Positions 52,900-64,000 of a stretch of 64,000 nt of DNA are shown piece by piece. The first letter of the stretch is position 1. Each line of letters opens with the position of its first letter. The DNA comes from Acanthopleura granulata. Taxonomy: Eukaryota; Mollusca; Polyplacophora; Chitonida; Chitonidae. The notes beneath the pieces are model-generated. The model did not search any database, was not told the origin of the DNA, and saw only the letters and a program-made list of their open reading frames with translations. A program made the translations under genes and the position numbers. The stretch covers positions 11,640,765 to 11,704,764 of the forward strand of contig JABBOT010000004.1 of the NCBI GenBank assembly GCA_016165875.1. Direction: 5' to 3'.

Positions 52900-55800
52900 C
52901 AATCCCTCATAAGCTTAAAAGCATAGGCGGCTTCAGATAGCCAGTCGGCAGCGACATATTCCACACTTTAAACGAAGATAATTCAGCAACAAATGCATAC
53001 AATTTCAAACATGTTTTTACATTCAAGAGAGAATTTTATAATCTTTTTAATGAACAGTACGCCAGTGTTTTACTTTCAAAATACATGTTGTAATTACTTC
53101 ATAGTCTCTCATAATGACGAGAATTATTTTACAAAAAAACCTTTTGCGTGGCACCGACTGGCTTCTGTATGCAACAGACACGAGCCTTCAGAGCTCTGAT
53201 GGGCTCGGTAGTGCTGATGGTTATAATGCAGATGATGATGAGTAATTGAAACTGGTTAATTGAATATGTCTGTTTACTTCTTCTTCGGTCAAGTGTTCCA
53301 AAACATTATCTGGGTTAGCGGAACTCACAATTTTTCAACAGTCTAAGAATTTAATCCTACTTTATAAAGAAACCTAAAAAGACCTTTCTAAGATCAACAG
53401 AGCTCTCAATAAAATGTATCATATTATTCCCATAAGTTTTGCTTTGTCCTTATATACCCACTAAAACACTCTTCTGTTGTGGAGTGACAATGATCAAACA
53501 GCCATGCAGTGAAGTTCAGTCCGGGACTTATATGATACGATTATGGTAATGTGTGGTCGTTGTAGTGTACAGTCAGACCGAACTTGTTTAGGTCAACCTA
53601 GCTGTCTTCCATCAGTATGGAAAGTTCTTCAGTAACCGCACAAAGGTCACTGGTTTACACAAGGAACTCAGTTTTATGAGTGGAAGAAACCTTACTTGCA
53701 ATGTACAAGCAAAAAATTATGGAGTATGTGTATGATTACACCAATCAAATAAATAAATGAATATATCTTCAAGTCTACTAAGAGTCGTACATTGATTTGT
53801 GCCTTAGGCTACATAAAGCATTTTCAATCAACTCGGGGAGATGGCAAAGTGATAGAGGCTTTCAATTTAAAACAAAAGTGGTCCTGATCCTCCATTATGA
53901 TATGTACAGCAAGGGTGTCAACACACTTTTTAATCAGAACTCTTGAGAGCAGAGCAATTTCTCAAGTTATATCCTATGTAATTAAACTGCGCACATTTCT
54001 ATCCTCACAACCCATACCATTTTTTTTTTCTTTACCATCAGAAGGAGAACTTAACTTTAACATATCAAATTTTAGCTTCATTAAGGCTGCATAAGACAAT
54101 GCTGGTATAAAATAAACATCAAAATTTACTCTGCCTGCTGTTCTTATGAACTAATATATCCATTAGTAAGGAATCACAAAATAAAGTTATACACTATTTT
54201 ATTGGTTTCCACATGCATGCATCATACAAATAAGTGATACCCATATTCCATTCATAATGCAGGAAACTTCACATAGTGTCAGTTTTGGCAATATTGCTTG
54301 CATGTAGTACACCGGTCACTTGAAATGTATACTTTTATTACCCTGCAGTCAAAATAAAATAGAACCATATATTCTTTGAGATCATCAGACTAAACATTAT
54401 TTATTTCAATGGTGTATTCTATTTCAAGAATAGACTGAACATTCTAAATCATGTATACAGATATTGGTTATCAGTGGATTGGAATAGCAAATTTACAAAC
54501 AATGTATAACATCTTTGGCTTTCGTGAAAGCTATCTTATAATACTGGATTTCATGGAACAAATACTTTGAGGCAATTTCAATCACTGCGTAAAAAACAAT
54601 ACACACAATTCACATGGTGCTTAACAAAATAAATGATGTGCAAATCTATCACAAGGCACACACATCATGATCCTTACAAAAACAATACTATATCAAAAGC
54701 CCAGTCATATAAACATCAAAGTGCAAAAATGTCAGTTCTAATTTGGCAAGACATTTGGCAATGAGTGATCCACCAACACAAGCACTAACAAAAAAATATC
54801 TGTTTCAATCATATGTGCAAATCTATTTCATCCAAAGTTGTAAATCAGGCATGCATATACATCTCAGATTTAATGCATATAATACAGTTCAAATAGTTTA
54901 AAAAATCCATAGTATATCGTCATTTAGTCATAACAAAAATTTTAGATACCATGATGTCTATTTAAGTGTGTTAATTTATCCAGTGCGTTTCATTTTACAG
55001 GGAAAGACCCCCATAAGAATGATGTCATTGTGATTAAAGAGACCATTAAAAAAAATGCATCTGAAAATACCTACACCTCACTGTGGACACATCATCAATA
55101 TGGTCCATAAAACCCCCCATACAGTTAAAACATTTGATTGCATTCAATCTGGTGAAGAAAAATCTTTCAAAATAAATGAAGGTAATTTGAGACACAGTTT
55201 TTTTATGGTCTTTTTACTTACCACAACTAAATTTTTGATCTTTCCCTTTAAGCTTTCTGTCAAGGCACTCTGATTGAAGTAATGGCACATTTTATCGATG
55301 GATCACCCAAGGGCCGGTATCCCCAGCAGAATACATTTTGGTGAGGTAAAGTTTTATACAGGATTGAAACATTAATACAAATATTGTCCAAAACACTTAA
55401 TTCAATACAGTTTTCTAGGTACAACAATAAAGAGAGCCTTTACTCTGTCGCCACAACACTCATTAACAGCTACATGCAGTTATTCACAAATATATAAGAA
55501 AAACAGTGACCAGAATTTTGAAACAGGAGAAAATAAATTCAGATGACTGATGTCATGGTTTTTAGATAATTGCCTTTATTGTTTACACTAATCATGGTAA
55601 TCAATTTCACGGAGTGAGTCTGCTAGGCCCTACATCGGTGATCTCACTCAATCACATAGCCATGCACATTACACTGCATAGGTAGACCACACCACATAGG
55701 AAAGTTAATTTAAAACTCGGTATTAACATTATGGTAAAACTATATATGTTGGAACAAACACCCAAGACAAACTTCTTTATTACACATGCACGTGACAGCA

Positions 55801-56340
55801 AATTTAATTTTTAGCTCCTCTTTTCTTCCTCCTCTGCGTAAGACTAGTATCACTTAATTCCTACTTAATTTTCTGTCCAATTGCTATATATAGAATTCTA
55901 ACGAAGCTGGGATATTTCATTTCTTATTTCCGTAATTTACTTTCAAAAGCAGATGATTCAATTATAGCACCGCACAATTTTGCCTATGCTCCCTGGTTTC
56001 CATCGGTAGCTAATGTAATAAGTTATGTACAGTACAAGCATGTGTTGCTTGCTTTAGTCGTACATCATCCCTCTTCCATGCAAGTTTTCGAAACAGTATT
56101 ACTTGACAAATTTTAGTGCCTGCACTGGAAGATATCGAATAATTAAAAAGGCAAAAGTGGGGCCTAATAACACATTAGCACTGATGGAAGTGGAGCATCA
56201 TGTGCCAATAGCCTAATACAGAAGAAGTTGTGCTTTATATCCATCATGGTGGCTTTCTGATGCATTGTTTTTTCTTTCGCTTTACATCTGAAAGCAGAAT
56301 ATAAGTAGTCCCCTGTATCTGTCTGATGGATTTAGGACTT
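52900..56340. other. Intergenic region between SELENOK and the coiled-coil gene
   Basis: AT-rich sequence without an exon I can support. The part next to 56357 should include the 3' UTR of the coiled-coil gene on the minus strand. A SINE tail remnant (ACCAATCAAATAAATAAATG) lies at 53738-53765. Confidence 0.45.
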
Positions 56341-56356
56341 CTTTTTAATGGCTGGT

Positions 56357-59300
56357 TTAGTCACATGACTCCACCACACATACTCTGCGGGGCATATAGG
56401 ACTTTTTCGTTACTGGCTGGACAGCATAGGTTTGGTCAATACCAAATGGAGAAATAGGTCCAACCTAAACGAAAAGAAAAGTTTTCATCTATCACTAGGA
56501 TATGCATATAAACGTATGTAATTAAGCTATATCATGTATTTAGCTATTCTGAGGGTAAATTTACCTATGTTTCCATGAATTACTGAATAAGCCATAATGT
56601 CCTGTTATTTTGTTTGTGTAAAAGCAAAACACCATGAAAAATACAGTGAATTGCTAAAAATGATTATAACAAAAACAAACATACATGTTATAGGAAAAGT
56701 GATGTCAAAAAAAGCCCAGACTGTGTTTATACATTTTTTCTGGACTAAAATTTCACTTATATTTATACTTTTAACTTTTTTAGTTTACTTATACATTTAC
56801 ATGTATTACTTTAATGTGTAACAATGAACTTTACACATGATACATGTATACACAAATTCTCAAAAATGTTGAAAAATGATAAAGGGAAGATAATAAGGCA
56901 ATACTCAAATCAAATTTTTAGAAAATGCTGAGGCTTCAAAAGCCTAGAACTGAAACAAAGCCTGGACCTATATGAAATTGCAAAATGGAGAGAAAAAAGC
57001 TCATTTGTGGCACTTCTGGCGCAATAAAGCAGAACTATGAATTCTGTAATTTTAATCTGCAGTTTTATATTAACATTAGGTAATTATAGACAAATTTTCA
57101 GTTTGTTTTATAATAAAGCAGGAATTGTTGACAAGCCATGCATGTACTTGCCATGCTACAGAGCTCTGGCACAAGTGTTTAGTTACACATCTAATTCAAT
57201 GGCTACCTCAACCAGCTGCCATTCGACACTGCATTTTCTCTAGTAAAGGTGATGAACCATCAAACTGATTCAGTTTTCTCATTGGATTCATTCTTAATAC
57301 AGTACCAAAGACTATATTTGACATATATATGTGTATAACACCTGAGTTTATTAATGAAGAGAATGGTGTTCAGGATGATAAATAGCACAACATTTTAAGT
57401 TGGAACTAAAACGAAAAAAAAAAACTAGAAAAAACACACTTCTTTTTGCTATATTTAATGAGTGAATTCTCACCTGATCCCATTTATATCCTTCTTCTAT
57501 TTGATGAAGCAACTTCTTGGTTTGGATCCATTCAGAGGCCTGCCTTGTCACACTTCTGTTCAGAGACTGGTGCTGAAACAATGTTGCAATGTTCAACCAT
57601 GAGACCCTTCCTTTGTATGCCATACAGCAAGAGAGTAACAGAATGTTTTTATTCTTTTTGTTATGTATCCCACTGCAACAACAAATTCGTATTAAATGCC
57701 TGGAGATCCCATGCTGAGTGGGTAAATTTTCTCTTCTTTAGGAGTTAATATGTTTGCACAGGATATTAACATAAAAATCATAATGCTACCAGTAGATGAC
57801 TGTTTTACCAGGGCCACTTATTATCAAGAACAATGCTCACCTTTTGTTTCTCTCTGTTAAGCCTTTTGTAAAGTTCTTGTTTTGAGGATTCACTGGTCTG
57901 TAATCTGACCTGTGAAGATAACATGGCAATATAAATTAAGGGTTTTACAAGGTAATAATGTACTGTTTTAACTTGATGCAGGAAATACTGCATTAGAGAT
58001 GTTATTGTTTGCTATTATTTTGACAGAATAACATTATTTATCATGGTAACCAGGTCCAGATAAGAGTTTGTAAAGACCTCTGTTTGTTTACATGAACAGA
58101 CTTACCATTATATAGATCCCCAATGAAAATAACCTTTCACTTACCAAAATTGTTTCCCTGTCTGACATAGAGCGCTTGGCTTTCTTCAGTAGATCTGCAT
58201 TGTCACGCTTTAACCTTTGTACTTCTCTGATTAAATCTGCATTTTCCTCAGTAAGACACTGCAAAAAAAAAAAAAAATTTTTACCATACATACTCTTACA
58301 ATTTTTTTTTCTTTGACATTTCATGAATATTTTACCGTATCAAGGCTACAAAGACATGTCTAGACGAATAACCAGACTCTTATGAGATCATTATCATCAA
58401 TATTTATCAAAATTATCATGGAGTTGATTCCAAAGTTATGTATGTATAACAGACAATTGACAATCAAAATTGAAATCAAAAAATCAAAACACTACGAAAT
58501 ATATATCTTGATTCACTTGAACCAAGTTTGACTGAAAATGGACAAAAACTGTAACGGTAACTAGTAGCATTGTGAAAGAAATGCTTACATATGCTGAATG
58601 AACAGAAAGACAGACAACCTATCACTGGAATGGAAAATTGGCAATTTATGCATCTTGATGTAATCTTGATGAAACCAAGTTTCATTGAAATTGGACAAAA
58701 ACTGTATGAGGAGTAGCGTTTTGAAATCTACATGTATGTTAACATATACTAGATAAACAGACAGACAGATGGACAACCAATCATCACAATGGAAAATCAA
58801 CACTATAAATTATGTATCTCGATGTAGTCTACACTTCAACAAAGTTTCATTGAAATCCAATAAAAATTGTAAGAAGGGTAGCATTTTGAAAGATACATGT
58901 ATGCTAATGTATACTGGATAAACACACAGACAGACAGACAACCATCATGCAATGGAAAATCGATTCTACGAATTATGTTTCTGGATGCAGTCTACACCGC
59001 AACAAAGTTTCATTGAAATTGGACGCAAATTGTACGAGGAATAGCATTTTGAAAGATACATGTACGTCAGCTTATACTGGATAAACAGACAGACAGATGG
59101 ACAAATGATCATTGGACTGGAAAATCGATACTACGAATTATCTTGAAGCAGTCTACACTTCAACAAAGTTTTGTTGAAATCGGAAAAATAATTGTAGGAG
59201 TTGCATTTTGAAAGATACATGTATGTTAACATATTCGGGATAAACAAACAGACAGATGGACAGCCAATTTTCAAAATGGAAAAATCGACACTACCAATTA

Positions 59301-62300
59301 TGTATCTTGATGTCCTCTACACTTGACCCTAGTTTCGTTGAAATCGGACAAAAACTGTAGGAGGAGAAGCGTTTTTAAGCAAAAGTTAACAGAAGCCAGA
59401 CAGACGAACCGACAGACAGACCGGCGCCAGACAGACAGACGAATGGACGCCAGACACCTTGCTAATATATAACTTCTCATCTTCAACAGATAGAGCCAAG
59501 AATGGATGTGTTTCAATTTAGCAAGAAAATGAGAATAAGTCTCTTGACTAATTTTGGTGCCATTCATTCAGCCTTGAGCACCGAGCTATCAGCAAGCCTT
59601 TATAAATTACCTAGCTCTATCCATGTTACGAATGGTTTTCAAGTGCTCCTACATAGATTTTCAGTTGTATCATTTCACATTTATTTATTCGCATGTGTTT
59701 CAAGCTTTGATTACTCAAGAAAGTTTCACTTGGCAGTCAGGTTTACATGCACCTTCCATTCCTTTCTCAGGGGAAAGAAGTGCACCTGTGGTACATCAGT
59801 CAGCTCATTCATAAATCAAACACTGGCTGGTTTCCTCCTTATGTATTTGTATAGAGTTTAATCTTTTCAATACGTGCATACCTCATTCCTTCGTACAACA
59901 TCGTTAACTCTAAATGAAGTCAGCATTGCACGGGATGCAGTTTTGGGTCTGAGCTCATCAAGATCAAGCACTGACTGCTGAGCCACCTCAGTTGGAACAG
60001 GAGCTGGTTTTGATGTCTTCTCACACAAAGACCTGTATTTTTTCACCAGCTGCTCTGATTTGGTCAATTCCTCTTGCAGCTCTGCAATCCTTTTGTCACC
60101 TGGCAATGGTAAAACATTCACCTTATAACTTTTTTGATGTTCAATTATATGCCACAATGAGCAGAAAGAATAACAAGACTGACAAAAAAATTCTCTGTAA
60201 ATGCTGAGTAACGAACTCTTAGCCACATCATAAATAGTTATTTAATCAAGTATAGACATTACAAGATCTAAAAGGTCAAAAAAAAAAACACCATTATAAA
60301 AAGAATACCCTCAATTTACATGTTTGTACGTGTATATATATATAAATATCTGATTATGAGGTATTGGTACATCTACAACAGCAATGCTATTAAATGGTTA
60401 TTTTCAATGCATATACACAAATCACAAATAAAAGAAATATATAAACATTAGGATGATGGGAATAAAAAAAATTTCTACACAGCAAACCGTTCAAATTTAC
60501 AACTGCCTGTTCTGTTACACAGTTCACAGTACATAAAGTAATTTAGTCTTGTAATATTCATTCATATGTGGCAAAGGAGATAAAGCCTTCAGAAGACTGG
60601 CCAGATCATACCATGAGCACATTTCTCTTCCAATTTCTTCAGAATTCTCATTGAGTTTCTGTGTGATACCGTCCAGTCTTCATTCAGACTTTGGCTTTGC
60701 TGGGTTAGTGTTTTCAAATCAGATAGCTTCTCACGCATGGCCAGCTCTGCTTTCAGCTTGGAGTTCTGGATTTCGACATTCCGCAGAAGTTGTGCCTTTA
60801 ACTGATGTGTCAAGTCTTTGTCTTCACAACCTTGTTGCCTTCACAAAGAAAATAGGAGAAAGCATGCAGTCAATAATTACATATGGAGCTGTGTACAACC
60901 AATATATCATCAGATCTATGAAGATACATCTACTTCACCAAGGTATGCCAATCTGCCATTTAGCTGTAATCATTTATCTACATGCAAATTTTAAGTGAAA
61001 ACAAAAATCTACCCAGTTTGTAATAATTATTCTGATATGATGATTCAATTATGTAAAATCCTCACTTTTGTGGCACATGTAGTTTTGTCATTTGTGCTCC
61101 ATTTGTGTTTTCTTGAATCTGAATGTCTTCTGTTATGGCATCCAACTTCTGCTGAAACTTTAAAAAAAGAACACAGACATTACCTGGCAAGAGCTGTAAA
61201 AAAAATCAGGGTGTTAGGATACTCTAATTCACCAGGCTTATTTATTTATCTGATTGGTGTTTTACACTGTACTCAAGAATACTTCACTTTACGATGGCAG
61301 CCAGCATTATGGTGTAGGAAACAAAGCAGCATTTGTTATAACTGCACAAAAATATAATGAAGAACATTTAGCTAAAACACTGGGGTCCATATGACCATTT
61401 TTCATTCAAATGTGGAAATGATCAAAGTTTTGTACCGGGTCTAGTTATTTTACCTAAAGCAATATTTATTGTGAAACAAATGAAAGAAAATTCTATAATA
61501 ATTCTGCAAATTCTACATCTATAATTGTAGTGAGCCTACAGTTGTGCTGTGGCATTACAAAGAACTTGGGCTTTGGAACAGGAGAAAGCCTCTACCTTCT
61601 CCACATACTTTTTCCTTCACTTCTGTTGTAACTTTAAGTCACATAAATCATGTGATCTAGAATATTCCAAGATCACAATTATTTTCACATTTTTTACAAC
61701 ACACATTATTCTTCATGTCATGTAAACAGACAATAATGCAATCACCTGTACACCTTAATAAAATTATAAACACAAAGATATGCCACAATAACATAAAACC
61801 TACAGAACATGAGCTGGCAGCAGTCTTCTCTAGCACCTCAGGCAGATCATTTGTGTCTGCGATTGGCAGTTCCCCAAGTTGGGTCCTCAAGGCTTTTACT
61901 GCCTCATTTAGCTCATCGCAGTGTTTCTGGAGTACCTGGAAAGTCAACCCATACACTTGAATAAATGTGTGCTTCTCTGCTACAAAAAAAAATCACTCTT
62001 CAACAGTGTGGCATGCTTAACACACCTACAGCTAAAGTAAAAATTTAACACATCTACTGCCTTTACCAGTTATAACGGTGTCAATAATTTTGTTGGGCCT
62101 AAAGATTTGTTATATTGTACAAGTTCATCCACACAATTTTCTAAAAATCTGCTCCATGATAATGATCAACATTCTGTTGCATTTAAAGTAATATGTATGC
62201 AAACATTTGTGTCAGGTCTAATGTAGTTTAGCATGAACACAAATAAAAAGCTGAAATAGTATTGGCAAATAAAGTTAGCATGCAGGTGCCTGTGGATGTC

Positions 62301-62358
62301 AAAATTTGCACCTTATCTAAACTGTTTTTCTCACCCTTTTCCTGTCCACTTGTGCCAT
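56357..62358 (-). CDS. Coiled-coil protein, nine exons, family not recognised
   Basis: Exons 62358-62335, 61935-61804, 61151-61066, 60838-60612, 60099-59882, 58258-58145, 57909-57841, 57572-57474 and 56464-56357 join in phase to 358 residues from MAQVDRKR to VVESCD. All introns are GT-AG. Long charged helices dominate: KHCDELNEAVKALRTQLGEL (about 12-31), LKAQLLRNVEIQNSKLKAEL (about 93-112), IAELQEELTKSEQLVKKYRS (about 161-180), ENADLIREVQRLKRDNADLL (about 234-253). A Pro-containing break (KPAPVPTE) interrupts them. The last 35 residues are non-helical (VGPISPFGIDQTYAVQPV). The pattern fits a cytoskeletal, centrosomal or adaptor coiled coil, but I cannot name it. The exon 2 donor (GTAGGT) is the least certain border. 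Confidence 0.75.
58450..59400. repeat. Minisatellite, about 160-bp unit, six units
   Basis: Each unit carries TTTCATTGAAATTGGACAAA, AGTAGCATTTTGAAAGATAC, ATGTATGTTAACATATACTG, GATAAACAGACAGACAGATG and ATGGAAAATCGA with drift. Unit starts fall near 58498, 58650, 58816, 58981, 59141 and 59306. The array lies in intron 5 of the coiled-coil gene and ends in a CAGACAGA-rich stretch near 59400-59450. Confidence 0.8.
61230..61325 (-). repeat. SINE copy (tail and start of body)
   Basis: TTATTTATTTATCTGATTGG, CACTGTACTCAAGAATACTT and GGCAGCCAGCATTATGGTG are the inverse of the family's 3' end. It lies in intron 2 of the coiled-coil gene. Confidence 0.6.
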
Positions 62359-63046
62359 GGTGCTATAATTAGAGGCTGTCTGCAAAGTTTGAATCACAGT
62401 TCAATCGATCTGGGCATGAGCTGTCAAAACTTTTGTTGACTGCGTTGACATGGACAACAGTTAGGCGATTGTGGGCTTAAAGGCCAAGGGGAGGTAACTC
62501 TCAATGTAGGCTGAGGATTGACCCAGTGCCTGTCAAAACTATTGCATGACAGTTGTACGAATGAGAGAGCGGCATGTCTACATAGATCATTGAACTGAAT
62601 GGGTCTTCACAACCCGGGAAATAAAAAAGCCGTATCCTCACTGGTGTGACTTAAAAAGAGAAAACAGTAACAAGGGCATCTAAGAAATTTTCCATTTTTT
62701 TATTTCATGAAAAACATATACATGGAGGCCTACCATACAATCTATATGTAAGATTATTTCATGCATGATTGTGCTTTGACAATACAGAGTATTTGAAACT
62801 TTCTTTTGCATTTTAATTAGCATTTAGCACGTTTTCATGCACTAATTGTATCTTTGAAGAACGCTATGAAAGTCTCCTCTCACCAGAATCATGATTAGAA
62901 ATTTAAAAAAGTTCTCACCAAAAGACCAGTTACTGGTATCCATGTTTCTCATCCCCATCTGGAAACATGGGTCAAGTTTAAATGTACACAATGGCGTAAC
63001 CATGCATTTAAAGTTTACGTAACACGAACTGTCATTTCTTCTCAGT

Positions 63047-64000
63047 CTACATGTTGAGAAATCGGAGACTACTGCTAAAGAACTCTGGAAGTGGAGCTCT
63101 GATAAAAATTGGATCTGATTTCCTATTTGGAATGCCATTAAGTTCAATACATTCCCTGTGTACATGCAAAGGAAGAAGAGGTACACATTCCTTCCTTATA
63201 CGTAATGCCTGCAATATCTTCTGTGGTATATTCTGAAAAAAAAGATTAAAAACACTCTGTTACATAATACCACATGAATTAACCTAAGTAAATAATATCA
63301 CAATATGGTGACACATACTACTCTGAATTTAAATTATGTTATAAACATGTATAAACTAGTGGCATTTGCCAATAATGTGCCGATTGTGAGTATTTTTTTT
63401 AACTCAAGTAACATTTATCCCTCTGATGTTAACCCGAAAAAAATAATAGGCCACATAAATATAAATTACTATATAACTATATAACTACGTATGCATAACC
63501 GCATGGCAAGTGAAGTAGTGTACGATAAATGACCATGAATTTCAACCAAAAAGAGTGCAGTTTTAGAGGTAAATAAATATCATAAAATATTATATTTGGA
63601 GCTGAAACCTACATTTTTCCAGAAGGATATCATCCAAAATGTACCTTCCACACAATCCTTAAAACACCTTCCTACAACCAACAGAACTCCCAGAATCAGG
63701 AAAAATGAACAACTTAGTCACAGAAGAAATTTCAGGTCATATAGGGTAATCATTTCTCCTGGTTCTGAGTTTTCTGCTGATCTTAGAAAGGTGTTTTTAA
63801 TTTTTGTTTGAAAGGTAAGAGGATATCTTACTCAAATGAGTAGGGAAATATCCTACCTGATAATGCAAGTTTTAGCATCAACAGTATGATTTCATAGCAC
63901 TTAATTGCCTCTAAAAACTTTTTTGGGTGAAATTTTAGATCATTTACAGCAGAGTTAATTTGATACCTGTGGTTGTGGAAGAGCCATATGTGGTTCGATG
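63047..64000 (-). CDS. Last two exons of an unrecognised gene (partial)
   Basis: Exon 64000-63967 runs off the window and ends CCACAACCACAG before GTATCA. The terminal exon 63232-63047 follows a TTTTTTTTCAG acceptor. They join in phase to ALPQPQ-NIPQKILQALRIRK, then LLPLHVHRECIELNG, KSDPIFIRAPLPEFFSSSL and a TAG at 63049-63047. The conserved-looking, evenly charged sequence and correct splice signals support a real gene. I do not recognise the product. It is co-directional with the coiled-coil gene, whose start is about 690 bases downstream. Confidence 0.55.

Overview
The window is animal nuclear DNA. Genes have GT-AG introns, one gene needs selenocysteine decoding, and the AT-rich introns carry many copies of one tRNA-derived SINE with an (AATA)n tail. 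That repeat style, and the abundance of TACATGTA-type words, suggest a lophotrochozoan, most likely a mollusc; the phylum is an inference.

Two decayed Polinton/Maverick-like (virus-like) DNA elements stand out from the AT-rich host DNA by higher G+C and by dense, mostly frameshifted reading frames. Element 1 (1 to about 10,882) enters from the left edge. It carries integrase, packaging-ATPase-like and capsid-like genes on the minus strand and a plus-strand late block, and ends in a terminal repeat of 47-bp units. Element 2 (about 19,238-29,240) lies in the opposite orientation with both terminal inverted repeats present. It has the same colinear gene block (capsid-like, ATPase, several small proteins, integrase) plus a convergent family B DNA polymerase and a Cys/His-rich gene, but has lost most of the late block. 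Between them the two copies give a nearly complete gene inventory for one element family.

Element 2 sits in intron 4 of a host gene on the minus strand (exons 32,062 to 15,760) that encodes leucine-rich repeats fused to an ADP-ribosylglycohydrolase-like domain with altered metal ligands. To the right are a plus-strand TraB-domain gene (TRABD-like, 34,132-44,559), a minus-strand selenoprotein K gene (51,936-49,008) with an in-frame UGA and a candidate SECIS, a minus-strand nine-exon coiled-coil gene (62,358-56,357), and the last two exons of an unrecognised minus-strand gene at the right edge.

The remaining DNA is introns, UTRs and intergenic sequence with SINEs, a 160-bp minisatellite, a fold-back repeat and short tandem repeats. 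Exon boundaries were read by eye from splice consensus and checked for phase continuity; no alignment or database search was run.
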